Part shown: one piece after another, positions 55,173-63,610 of the stretch
How positions within the stretch are numbered: position 1 is the first letter of the stretch
Layout of the letters: every line of letters starts with the position of its first letter
NCBI GenBank assembly: GCA_902778255.1
Contig: CACYXD010000007.1
Span: 78,203 to 142,202, forward strand
Length of the DNA stretch: 64,000 nucleotides
Direction of reading: 5' to 3'
Source of the DNA: an uncultured Prevotellaceae bacterium
GTDB lineage: Bacteria > Bacteroidota > Bacteroidia > Bacteroidales > Bacteroidaceae
The notes under the pieces: generated by a model
Seen by the model: only the letters and a program-made list of their open reading frames with translations
What the model was told of the DNA's origin: nothing
The model's database searches: none
Position numbers and translations under genes: made by a program

Positions 55173-56423
55173 ATGACTATAGAAGAAATAGAATTACTCC
55201 AACACAAGTATTCCGAGATCAGCAAGAGACTCGAGGATGCCAACATGCAGTTGGAGGCAGCCAACCGTAAACTTAAAGAGTACGAGGAAAAAGCTAAGAA
55301 AGCAGAGAAGGCAAGCAAGATGAAGTCACTTTTTCTTGCCAACATGTCGCATGAAATCCGTACTCCCCTTAATGCCATTGAAGGTTTCTCTCGTGTGATG
55401 GTAGAGACCGACTCTCAGGAAGACCGTATGAACTATATGGAAATCATTGAGAGCAACAACAACCGCCTCCTTAGTCTGGTCAACGAGATCCTGGATCTCT
55501 CGCGTGTGGAGTCAGGCGAAATCATCGTTAAGAATGCGCCCACCGACCTCAACTACCTGATGAACAGCATCAGGCAACTGTTCAAGTTCCGTTGCCCCGA
55601 CACCGTCAACCTCACATGGAAAAAGCCCACAAGGCCCGTCACGATGAACACCGATGAGAACCGGTTGATTCAGATCTTCTCCAATCTGATTTCCAACGCC
55701 TTGAAGCATACACCCAAGGGCGAGATTACTTATGGCTACGAAGTCATGAGCGATACGGAAGAGATCCGTTTCTTCGTGAAAGACACCGGCTCAGGTATCG
55801 ACCCGCAGTTCATCGACCATATCTTCGACACCTATGCTTCGAAAGATGCCGAGCAGCAACGGGGTTTCGGCCTCGGTCTGGCTCTCTGCCGTATCATCGT
55901 CGAAAAGATGGGAGGCACCATCCAGGTGGAGTCCACGCTTGGCGAAGGTTCATTGTTCACCTTCTCCCTACCCTTCAACGGTTCTATGAACGGAATGGCC
56001 ATCACTAGCCGTTCGGGCAATATGCGCACGTTGCGTGTCAGCAATCCGCTTGACCAGTCGAACCTGAAGACTGTGCTTGTAGTGGAAGACGAGGAGAGCA
56101 ACTATGAATTAGTACGCATCGTGCTCCAGAAGCGCTACAACCTGTTACATGCCCACAACGGCATTGAAGCCGTCACGATGAACGAGGAGGAGCATCCTGA
56201 CCTGATCCTGATGGACGTGAGGATGCCCGAGATGGACGGTCTTGACGCCACCCGCATCATCAAGGAAGTCAACAATAAAGTGCCTGTCATCATACTCAGT
56301 GCCTTTGCCTTCCCGGAAAATATTCGCAAGGCAAAAGCTGCCGGATGCGATGACTTTATGGCAAAGCCCTTCAATGTAGAGGATCTCATTGAAAAGATCG
56401 AGCACTTTATCGGTTCCAAATAG
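55173..56423 (+). CDS. Soluble hybrid histidine kinase / response regulator
   Basis: From the ATG at 55173 the protein is 416 aa. An N-terminal coiled coil (1-50) leads to a HisKA domain with the phospho-His in NMSHEIRTPL (His 60), an HATPase domain (SNLISNALKHTP; DTGSGID; GFGLGLAL) and a receiver domain (VVEDEE; ILMDVRMPEMDG; DDFMAKPF). No membrane helix or sensor domain is present, so input must come through the coiled coil or a partner. No separate output domain is present. Confidence 0.92.
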   Translation: MTIEEIELLQHKYSEISKRLEDANMQLEAANRKLKEYEEKAKKAEKASKMKSLFLANMSHEIRTPLNAIEGFSRVMVETDSQEDRMNYMEIIESNNNRLLSLVNEILDLSRVESGEIIVKNAPTDLNYLMNSIRQLFKFRCPDTVNLTWKKPTRPVTMNTDENRLIQIFSNLISNALKHTPKGEITYGYEVMSDTEEIRFFVKDTGSGIDPQFIDHIFDTYASKDAEQQRGFGLGLALCRIIVEKMGGTIQVESTLGEGSLFTFSLPFNGSMNGMAITSRSGNMRTLRVSNPLDQSNLKTVLVVEDEESNYELVRIVLQKRYNLLHAHNGIEAVTMNEEEHPDLILMDVRMPEMDGLDATRIIKEVNNKVPVIILSAFAFPENIRKAKAAGCDDFMAKPFNVEDLIEKIEHFIGSK

Positions 56424-56437
56424 ACGCTATCACGGAA

Positions 56438-57493
56438 ATGGGCAAACTGTGTGTTTTCAAGTACGTTTCGTTCATGTTGCTGATCGTCACCACGCTGACG
56501 GCAACATTCACCATCTTCGGACTCTTCGGAGGCACCGTTGACCCCGCTTCCGGCACGGCTATGGCCATGTTGGTCTATGCATTACCATTCCTGCTTGGTG
56601 CCGATGTCATCCTCTTGATCTACTGGGCTATCCGCCGCAAATGGCATTGGATGGCTATTCCCGCCATCTCCCTGCTGTGCAGCATCCCCTACATCAGCAC
56701 CGTCTATCAGCCGGGATTCTTCCACAGCGGCGAGACAAGCCGTTCGGGCATCAAGATATCCTCCTACAACGTAGCAATGTTCAGCCGCGAGACCTCGGGA
56801 TTCAAGTCGCAGGATATCCTTGCCGAGATGAAGAAGCAGGGCGTTGACATCCTCTGTTTTCAGGAATACGAGAACACACGAGGCGACAAGCTCAATTCCG
56901 ACAGCTATAAGACCTATTTCCCCTATCTGGCAACAGGCCGCAGCGACATGGTCATCTACAGCCGCTATCCCATTGAGCGCCACGACATTATTGATTTCGG
57001 CAATACCAACAACAGTGCCATGTGGGCCGACGTCAATGTCAACAGCCGTATCATCCGTGTGTTCAACTGTCACCTGGAGACAACAGGCTTCAACCGCGCC
57101 CTCCATCAGTTGGCCAAGGGCCAGCTGCAAGGCCATTCTATCGAGGATAATGCCATCATCCGCACCATCTACGGCAACTACACCCGCGGCATGGCCGTCA
57201 GGGCCCGTCAGGCCGATATGGTTGCCGAGCTCATCAAGTCATCAGAATATCCGGTCATCGTCTGTGGCGACTTCAACGACGTGCCCTATTCCTATGTCTA
57301 TAACACGATGTTAGGCGACCTCGTCGACGGTTTCCGTGAGTGCGGCAAGGGAACCATGTACACCTATACCGGCAAGAAAAAGGTACGTATCGACTACATC
57401 TTCCATGACGAGCGGTTCGAAGGCGAGTCCTATTACACCAAAGAGCTCACCTACTCCGACCACTATCCCGTGTTTACAAAGATTGCTTTCTGA
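56438..57493 (+). CDS. Membrane endonuclease/exonuclease/phosphatase family protein
   Basis: This 351-aa protein has three N-terminal membrane helices (to about residue 95) and a C-terminal EEP domain with its metal/catalytic motifs SSYNVAMF, ILCFQEYE, FNCHLE, VVCGDFNDVPYS, KVRIDYIFH and SDHYPV. The family includes nucleases, phosphatases and lipid phosphodiesterases; the substrate here is not known. It follows the kinase by 14 bases. Confidence 0.88.
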   Translation: MGKLCVFKYVSFMLLIVTTLTATFTIFGLFGGTVDPASGTAMAMLVYALPFLLGADVILLIYWAIRRKWHWMAIPAISLLCSIPYISTVYQPGFFHSGETSRSGIKISSYNVAMFSRETSGFKSQDILAEMKKQGVDILCFQEYENTRGDKLNSDSYKTYFPYLATGRSDMVIYSRYPIERHDIIDFGNTNNSAMWADVNVNSRIIRVFNCHLETTGFNRALHQLAKGQLQGHSIEDNAIIRTIYGNYTRGMAVRARQADMVAELIKSSEYPVIVCGDFNDVPYSYVYNTMLGDLVDGFRECGKGTMYTYTGKKKVRIDYIFHDERFEGESYYTKELTYSDHYPVFTKIAF

Positions 57494-57501
57494 ATTTAGA
57501 A

Positions 57502-57532
57502 ATTCAAGATTGACAGTCACACAATCTTGAAT
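57502..57532. terminator. Hairpin between convergent genes
   Basis: The 11-bp perfect stem ATTCAAGATTG/CAATCTTGAAT with a 9-base loop overlaps the end of the AlaX-like gene. It has no long T-run, so it is a weak terminator at best. Confidence 0.5.
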
Positions 57533-57981
57533 CTCACCCTGAACGACCGTTCCGTCTCATCCCAATTGGTGCCGAGCATCTCGAAGCGCCCTATCTGACT
57601 CGTGGAACGCACGTGCTTGCCGATACAGGGACATACGTCATAATCGCCTATACGTACCAGTCGGATCATCTCGCTGGCATCATCGGGCAGGCGGTCGAGC
57701 GTCACACCCTCGGGCAGCTCATCACGGCCCACGAACTCAAACTTCACCGGCAGGTCTTCCGCTATCAGCTCGTTCATCCTACGCTCTATCTCTTTCTCTT
57801 CCTGGCGCGTAGGCTTGTGGTCCAGGTGGAAGCTCATCTTGCTCTTCTTCCTTTCCACATGGGCATTATAGCTCCTATCACAGCCAAACAGCCTGATCAT
57901 CGTCTGGTTCAACAGGTGCTCTGCCGTATGGGCTGGGGGAAACTCGTCCTTGTTGTGATCGTTCAGTACATAATCTTCCAT
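57517..57981 (-). CDS. AlaX-like trans-editing protein (alanyl-tRNA editing domain)
   Basis: This 154-aa protein resembles the second additional domain of alanyl- and threonyl-tRNA synthetases. It shows the zinc/editing motif HTAEHLL and the CPCIGKHV region. It should hydrolyse mischarged tRNA. Conservation suggests a stand-alone AlaX-type function. Confidence 0.82.
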   Translation of the reverse strand: MEDYVLNDHNKDEFPPAHTAEHLLNQTMIRLFGCDRSYNAHVERKKSKMSFHLDHKPTRQEEKEIERRMNELIAEDLPVKFEFVGRDELPEGVTLDRLPDDASEMIRLVRIGDYDVCPCIGKHVRSTSQIGRFEMLGTNWDETERSFRVRFKIV

Positions 57982-58126
57982 AGACCTTCTTGATTATTGT
58001 GGCAAAGATAAGCAAAAATCAACTAACGGCAAAGGAATCCCGCGAATAATATCGTAATTACACCTTATAATATATAAAAAACATACTTTTTATCGTAATT
58101 ATGTCTGATGATTGAAAAAAATATCG

Positions 58127-58134
58127 TAACTTTG
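58127..58134 (+). promoter_or_regulatory. -7 box of sppA; decides the start
   Basis: TAACTTTG lies downstream of a possible ATG at 58108, so that start is excluded. The ATG at 58168 is used. Confidence 0.75.
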
Positions 58135-58167
58135 CAAAAAATATACTTAAACCTACAGACCAAAAAA

Positions 58168-59961
58168 ATGAAAGAATTTTTCAAGTATTCATTAGCTACC
58201 ATCTGTGGCATCATCGCATTGTGTGTTGTCTTTGGAATCATCATGATGATTTCATTTGCAGGTATGGTGGCAAGTGGTAATGCCACAACAGAGATCAAGG
58301 ATAATTCCGTATTGGTATTCAAGCTGAACGGAGCCGTCAACGAGCGTTCGGAAGAAGGCACGCCCTTCGACGCGTTGCTCGGTGCTGCCGACATGGCAAG
58401 CTTAGGACTCGACGACATCCTCGTTGCCATCAAAAAGGCCAAGGAGAACGACGATATCAAGGGCATCTATATCGAGGGCGGCATCACCACCTTCGACTCG
58501 CCCGCCACGGCTCAGCAGATCCGCGACGCACTGGAGGACTTCAAGCAGAGCGGCAAGTGGATCATAGCCTATGCCGACCAGTACATGCAGGGCAGTTACT
58601 ATGTGGCCTCGGTAGCCGACAGCCTGTTTATCAACAAGACGGGTATGATCGACTTCAAGGGCATGGGCGGCAAGGGCTACTACCTCACGGGACTTTACGA
58701 GAAAGTGGGCATCAAGTACCAGTGCACCCGCGTGGGCAAGTACAAGAGCGCCGTGGAGAGCGTCACCCGCAAGGATATGAGCGACAACGACCGCGAGCAG
58801 CGCCTGGCCATGTATCAGGGCATCTGGCAATACTGGCTGAAGCAGATGGCCAAGAGCCGTAAGGTGAAGCCCGAACAGCTCAATCAGTTGGCCGACGACA
58901 GCATCATGGTCTTCGCCAGCGTTGATGACTACAAGGCCGCCAAGCTCATCGACGGAGCCATGTTCCCCGATGCTGTCAAGGACATCATCAAAGGCAAGCT
59001 GGGGCTCGACGATGACGACGAAATCAACCAGGTGATGATGAGCGAGATGCTCAACGTGCCCGACAAGGACAAGGAGGAGGGCGACAAGATTGCCGTCTAT
59101 TACGCCTACGGCGAGATTATCGACCAGCCCCTGAGCGGATTCGCCTCCGACCACGCCATCGTGGGTAGCGAGATGGTGCTGGACCTGAACGCACTGGCCA
59201 AGGACGATGATGTCAAGGCCGTGGTACTGCGTGTCAACTCTCCCGGCGGCAGCGCTGTGGCCAGCGAGCAGATCTGGCACGCCATCAAGCAGCTGAAGGA
59301 GAAGAAGCCCGTCGTGGTGTCTATGGGTGGCTATGCTGCCTCTGGCGGTTATATGATCAGCGCCCCGGCCAGTTATATCGTGGCCGAGCCCACCACCGTC
59401 ACCGGTTCTATCGGCATCTTCGGTCTCATTCCCAATGCCAGCGAACTGGTCACCGACAAGCTGGGGGTCACCTGGGATGGCGTTCAGACCAACAAGCACA
59501 GCGACTACGAGACCAACCTCGTCTTTGCCAAGAACAACGAAGAGGAACTCAAATACATGCAGACCTACGTGGATCGTGGCTACGACACCTTCCTCGGCAT
59601 CGTGGCTGAAGGCCGCGGCATGACCAAGGAGCAGGTCAACGAGATAGCACAAGGCCGTGTATGGGTGGCCACCGATGCCCTGCCCATCAAGCTGGTTGAC
59701 AAGCTCGGCTCACTCGACGATGCCGTGAAGAAGGCTGCCGAGCTGGCCAATATCTCGGAATACTACACAGCCCCCTACCCTGGTCAGCCCAGCTGGTTCG
59801 AACAACTGATGGCTGCCACAGAGGAGTCGAAGGGCACCTACCTGGATCAGCAGATGCAGGAAATGCTGGGCGAGCTCTACGAGCCCCTCATAGAGCTGCG
59901 CAAGGATCGTCAGCGCAACCGCTTGCAGGCGCGTTTCCCCTTTGCTACAACCATCAAATAA
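58168..59961 (+). CDS. sppA: Signal peptide peptidase SppA (67K type)
   Basis: This membrane-bound protease, 597 aa, degrades leftover signal peptides. It has an N-terminal membrane helix (SLATICGIIALCVVFGIIMMI) and two S49 domains. The catalytic Lys lies in the TRVGKYKSAVE region and the catalytic Ser in the GGYAASGGYMIS motif. Confidence 0.95.
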   Translation: MKEFFKYSLATICGIIALCVVFGIIMMISFAGMVASGNATTEIKDNSVLVFKLNGAVNERSEEGTPFDALLGAADMASLGLDDILVAIKKAKENDDIKGIYIEGGITTFDSPATAQQIRDALEDFKQSGKWIIAYADQYMQGSYYVASVADSLFINKTGMIDFKGMGGKGYYLTGLYEKVGIKYQCTRVGKYKSAVESVTRKDMSDNDREQRLAMYQGIWQYWLKQMAKSRKVKPEQLNQLADDSIMVFASVDDYKAAKLIDGAMFPDAVKDIIKGKLGLDDDDEINQVMMSEMLNVPDKDKEEGDKIAVYYAYGEIIDQPLSGFASDHAIVGSEMVLDLNALAKDDDVKAVVLRVNSPGGSAVASEQIWHAIKQLKEKKPVVVSMGGYAASGGYMISAPASYIVAEPTTVTGSIGIFGLIPNASELVTDKLGVTWDGVQTNKHSDYETNLVFAKNNEEELKYMQTYVDRGYDTFLGIVAEGRGMTKEQVNEIAQGRVWVATDALPIKLVDKLGSLDDAVKKAAELANISEYYTAPYPGQPSWFEQLMAATEESKGTYLDQQMQEMLGELYEPLIELRKDRQRNRLQARFPFATTIK

Positions 59962-59970
59962 AGAAAATAC

Positions 59971-61140
59971 TTGGAAGGCGACTTCATCAAAATCAACCGC
60001 TGGCTGCAGCCACTGAGCTGGCTCTACGGGCTGGGCGTGCGCTTCAGGAACACCCTCTTTGACATAGGCATCCTGAAGAGCCGTTCGTTCAGCGTACCCG
60101 TCATCTCCGTGGGCAACATCACCGTGGGCGGCACCGGCAAGACGCCTCATGTGGAGTATCTCATCACACTGCTGCAGAGGGAGAAACGGGTGGCAGTACT
60201 GAGCCGCGGCTATAAACGGAAGTCCCACGGCTTCCATATCGCCGATGCCAAGAGCACAGCACGCACCATTGGCGACGAGCCCTTCCAGATGAAACAGAAG
60301 TTTCCGAAAGTCACCGTGGCCGTCGATAAAGACCGTGTCCAAGGCATTGAACTCTTGAACCGTCAGCAGCCCGCCATTGATGTCATCCTGCTCGACGATG
60401 CCTTCCAGCATCGCTATGTCAAGCCCGGAATAAACATCCTGCTGGTCGATTACCACCGCCTGATCATCTACGACACGCTGCTGCCTGCCGGTCGGCTGCG
60501 CGAACCGCTCACAGGCAAGAACCGTGCCGACATCGTCATCATCACGAAATGCCCCAGGGACCTGAAGCCCATGGAGTATCGGATCATCACCAAGGCGATG
60601 GACCTCTATCCTTATCAGGATATCTTCTTTACGACATTGGAGTATGGAGAGCTGATGCCGATGTTCAACAGCGAAGGCAGTCTCACGACGTTAGACGACC
60701 TTCGTCTGCAGCACGTACTCCTGCTCACAGGCATCGCCTCGCCCCGTCAGATGAAAGAAGATCTCACGCCCTTTGCCGCCAGTCTCTCGACGCTCAGCTT
60801 CCCCGACCATCACGACTTCCAGCAAAAGGACATCGACCGGCTCAGCCATGAGTTTGCCGACCTCCCCTCGCCCAAGTGCATCATCACCACCGAGAAGGAT
60901 GCCGCACGCATCATCCCACTGCAAGGGCTCAGTCAAGAAATCAAGAATCATATCTATATCCTTCCTGTACACATCAGCTTCATGCAGGACCAGGAAGAGA
61001 AGTTTAACGAAAAAATTTTAGGCTATGTACGCAAAAATTCAAGAGACAGCATCCTGGCTAAAGGCAAGGATGACCACAAGCCCGAAGACGGCCATTGTTC
61101 TGGGAACAGGCCTGGGGCAATTAGCTTCAGAGATAACTGA
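59971..61140 (+). CDS. lpxK: Tetraacyldisaccharide 4'-kinase LpxK
   Basis: LpxK phosphorylates lipid A at the 4' position. The 389-aa protein starts with TTG (MEGDFIKINRWLQPLSW), as no ATG lies upstream in frame. The P-loop is GNITVGGTGKTPH. The last 38 residues overlap the pnp gene by 116 bases in another frame. The family body ends near YVRKNSRDS, and the rest is an extension caused by the overlap. Confidence 0.95.
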   Translation: MEGDFIKINRWLQPLSWLYGLGVRFRNTLFDIGILKSRSFSVPVISVGNITVGGTGKTPHVEYLITLLQREKRVAVLSRGYKRKSHGFHIADAKSTARTIGDEPFQMKQKFPKVTVAVDKDRVQGIELLNRQQPAIDVILLDDAFQHRYVKPGINILLVDYHRLIIYDTLLPAGRLREPLTGKNRADIVIITKCPRDLKPMEYRIITKAMDLYPYQDIFFTTLEYGELMPMFNSEGSLTTLDDLRLQHVLLLTGIASPRQMKEDLTPFAASLSTLSFPDHHDFQQKDIDRLSHEFADLPSPKCIITTEKDAARIIPLQGLSQEIKNHIYILPVHISFMQDQEEKFNEKILGYVRKNSRDSILAKGKDDHKPEDGHCSGNRPGAISFRDN

Positions 61141-61900
61141 CGCACAGGAGATACCCTATAGTGACATACCCAACTTCCCCGTGTCCACGGTCGAGGGCCA
61201 CAGCGGCAAGCTCATCTTCGGAAAGCTTGGCGGAGTGGATATCATGGCCATGAAGGGACGCTTCCACTACTACGAGGGCTACTCCATGAAGGAGGTCACC
61301 TTCCCCGTACGCGTGATGTACGAGCTGGGCATCAAGACCCTCTTCGTCAGCAATGCGGCTGGAGGCATGAACCCCGGCTTCAAGATTGGCGACCTGATGG
61401 TCATCACCGACCATATCAACTTCTTCCCAGAGCATCCGCTGCGCGGCAAGAACTTCCCCACGGGACCACGCTTCCCCGACATGCACGAAACCTATGATCC
61501 CGCGCTCATCAAACTGGCCAGCCAGATAGCTCGCGAAAAGAAGATACGCCTGCAGTACGGTGTCTATATGGGCGTCCAGGGACCCACCTTCGAGACTCCC
61601 GCCGAGTATAGGATGTATCGCATCCTGGGCGGCGACACCGTAGGCATGAGCACCGTTCCCGAAGTCATCGTGGCCCACCACTGCGGCATCCGCACCTTCG
61701 GCATCAGCGTCGTCACAGACCTGGGCGGCTTCGACAACCCCGTAGAGGTCTCTCACGAGGAGGTACAGGAGGCTGCCGACAAGGCACAGCCCATCATGAC
61801 CGAGATCATGCGCGAGATGATTGTGCGCTCCGAGATGCTGGAGCACAAGAAGGAGGAGAAGTTCAATACCGATCACCCAACAGAGAACTGGAAAAAATAA
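61025..61900 (+). CDS. pnp: Purine nucleoside phosphorylase
   Basis: This 291-aa enzyme phosphorolyses purine nucleosides. The start MYAKIQETASWLKARM fits the Bacteroidota family and the protein has GTGLGQLA, VEGHSGKLIFGKLG, GRFHYYEGYSM, NAAGGMN and GVYMGVQGPTFETPAEYRM. It overlaps the end of lpxK and shares one base with the thiL start (TAATG). Confidence 0.96.
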   Translation: MYAKIQETASWLKARMTTSPKTAIVLGTGLGQLASEITDAQEIPYSDIPNFPVSTVEGHSGKLIFGKLGGVDIMAMKGRFHYYEGYSMKEVTFPVRVMYELGIKTLFVSNAAGGMNPGFKIGDLMVITDHINFFPEHPLRGKNFPTGPRFPDMHETYDPALIKLASQIAREKKIRLQYGVYMGVQGPTFETPAEYRMYRILGGDTVGMSTVPEVIVAHHCGIRTFGISVVTDLGGFDNPVEVSHEEVQEAADKAQPIMTEIMREMIVRSEMLEHKKEEKFNTDHPTENWKK

Positions 61901-63003
61901 TGGAAATAGCAAAATTAGGTGAGTTCGGACTCATCGACCGACTGACCAAAGACTTAGAAAACAAAAACGAATCAACAAAGTACGGCGTTGGCGACGACTG
62001 CGCCGTACTTCACTACCCTGATAGCGAGGTGCTCGTCACCACCGACCTGCTCATGGAGGGCGTCCATTTCGACCTCACCTATATCGACCTCAAGCACCTG
62101 GGCTACAAGTCGGCAATGGTCAACATCAGCGATGTGTTTGCCATGAACGGCACACCCCGTCAGATCACCGTCTCTTTGGCCCTCAGCAAGCGCTTCTCGG
62201 TAGAGGATATGGAGGAGTTCTATGCCGGACTCCGACTGGCCTGCGAGAAATGGAACGTCGATATCGTGGGCGGCGACACCACCTCCTCCTATACCGGACT
62301 GGCCATCAGCATCACCTGCATCGGCGAGGCACGCAAGGAGGACATCGTCTATCGCAACGGTGCCAAGAACACCGACCTCATCTGCGTCTCCGGCGACCTC
62401 GGCGCTGCCTATATGGGATTGCAACTGCTGGAGCGTGAGAAGAGCGTGTACTACCAGCAGGTGAATGATCTGCAGAAGAAGATTGCCGAGGCGAAAGCTG
62501 CTGGCGACAGCCAGAAACTCTCAACGCTCAACGCTCAACTCTCAACGATAGCAACGCCCGACTTCGCCGGCAAGGAATACCTCCTTCAGCGCCAACTGCA
62601 GACCGAGGCCCGCGGCGACATCATCCAGAAGTTGCGCGAGGCAGGCATCCGTCCCACTGCCATGATGGACATCAGCGACGGCCTCTCCTCCGAGCTCATG
62701 CATATCTGTAAGCAGAGCCACGTGGGCTGCCGCATCTTCGAGAAAGAGATACCCATCGACTACCAGACAGCCGTCATGGCCGAGGAGATGAATATGAACG
62801 TCACCACATGCGCCCTCAACGGCGGCGAGGACTACGAACTCCTCTTCACCGTGTCCATCGGCGATCTGGAAAAGGTCAAAGATCTGGAAGGCGTGCGCAT
62901 GATTGGTCATATCACCGAAGAGAAATACGGTCAGATACTCGTCACCCGCGACAATCAAGAGTTTGAACTCAAGGCCCAAGGCTGGAATCCACTCACGAAA
63001 TAA
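61900..63003 (+). CDS. thiL: Thiamine-monophosphate kinase ThiL
   Basis: ThiL phosphorylates thiamine monophosphate to the active cofactor. The 367-aa protein has GVGDDCAVLHY, TTDLLMEGVHFD, VGGDTTSSYTG, MMDISDGLSSEL and ALNGGEDYELLFTV. An insertion at about residues 186-240 includes a simple DNA repeat (62518-62548) in frame, which encodes SQKLSTLNAQLSTIAT. Confidence 0.93.
   Translation: MEIAKLGEFGLIDRLTKDLENKNESTKYGVGDDCAVLHYPDSEVLVTTDLLMEGVHFDLTYIDLKHLGYKSAMVNISDVFAMNGTPRQITVSLALSKRFSVEDMEEFYAGLRLACEKWNVDIVGGDTTSSYTGLAISITCIGEARKEDIVYRNGAKNTDLICVSGDLGAAYMGLQLLEREKSVYYQQVNDLQKKIAEAKAAGDSQKLSTLNAQLSTIATPDFAGKEYLLQRQLQTEARGDIIQKLREAGIRPTAMMDISDGLSSELMHICKQSHVGCRIFEKEIPIDYQTAVMAEEMNMNVTTCALNGGEDYELLFTVSIGDLEKVKDLEGVRMIGHITEEKYGQILVTRDNQEFELKAQGWNPLTK
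62518..62548. repeat. In-frame simple repeat in thiL
   Basis: CTCAACG-type units repeat in the reading frame here. A related TCTCATTT simple repeat lies in the intergenic region at 63106-63138. Confidence 0.7.
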
Positions 63004-63105
63004 GCCTAAGTGGTTTTTGCTAATATGTTCTTGCGTCTTTAAAAAGTAGATAGGGTTATTATGTCTTTTACCAAGATTTCGGTTAAACAATGTTAACTCA
63101 AAGCA

Positions 63106-63138
63106 ATTTCTCACTTCTCATTTCTCATTTCTCATTTA
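63106..63138. repeat. Simple TCTCATTT repeat
   Basis: Four tandem, slightly varied copies of TCTCATTT lie in the stretch without genes between thiL and the tRNA remnant, just before its promoter. The rest of 63004-63189 shows no gene. Confidence 0.75.
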
Positions 63139-63145
63139 TTATTAC

Positions 63146-63153
63146 TACCTTTG
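63146..63153 (+). promoter_or_regulatory. -7 box of the truncated tRNA-Phe
   Basis: TACCTTTG lies 37 bases before the tRNA 5' end, so the remnant is probably transcribed. Confidence 0.65.
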
Positions 63154-63189
63154 CACCCGCAAACGAAAGGATTGCAGTGAACACATGAT

Positions 63190-63252
63190 GGTGCCTTAGC
63201 TCAGTTGGTAGAGCATCGGACTGAAAATCCGTGTGTCCCCGGTTTGAATCCC
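63190..63252 (+). pseudogene. Truncated tRNA-Phe (GAA)
   Basis: The 5' acceptor strand GGTGCCT, the D-arm (AGCTCAGTTGGTAGAGC) and the anticodon arm (CGGACTGAAAATCCG, anticodon GAA) are intact. The T-arm is altered (CCCCGGTTTGAATCCCG). The 3' acceptor strand that should read AGGCACC is absent; a terminator follows instead. It cannot be a working tRNA as it stands. Confidence 0.75.
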
Positions 63253-63285
63253 GCGAAAGTCGCAAGACCGTAGCGGGATTTTTTT
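63248..63285 (+). terminator. Terminator fused to the truncated tRNA-Phe
   Basis: ATCCCGC (63248-63254) pairs with GCGGGAT (63273-63279) and is followed by seven T. Confidence 0.85.
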
Positions 63286-63305
63286 GTCGTTATACCCCCT
63301 TTTTG

Positions 63306-63437
63306 CGAAACAGCCTCAAACAGCTCGCGTTTCAGCCTGAAACGTCATGCGAAATAGGCTCAAACGCAACGTGAAACAGCCTCAAACGCAACCTAAAATA
63401 GCCTCAAACGCAACCTAAAACAGCCTCAAACAGAAAA
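63306..63437. repeat. Dispersed 22-bp repeat array, copy 2
   Basis: Six degenerate 22-bp units of the same family as 36321-36452, in the same orientation. They start 21 bases after the tRNA-Phe terminator. The rest of the stretch to 63571 shows no gene. Confidence 0.85.
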
Positions 63438-63571
63438 ACGAACACGAATCTAACCAATCTAACGAATAAAAAAGATTCGGTCAATTCGCTCAATTCGTGG
63501 TCAGAAAGAAGAAAACTTTCGTTATGGTCAATATTTTTTTTTAGCGAAGCAGTGTTTTCAGAAATAAGTTG

Positions 63572-63579
63572 TACTTTTG
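63572..63579 (+). promoter_or_regulatory. -7 box of the terminal membrane-protein gene
   Basis: TACTTTTG lies 32 bases before the ATG at 63611. Confidence 0.65.
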
Positions 63580-63610
63580 CAGGCAAAAGACTACAAAAAC
63601 GCTTAACGAT

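Noticed and set aside
58108-58167. Longer SppA start
   Set aside because: The ATG at 58108 lies upstream of the TAACTTTG promoter box, so it is not in the mRNA. The membrane helix begins normally from 58168.
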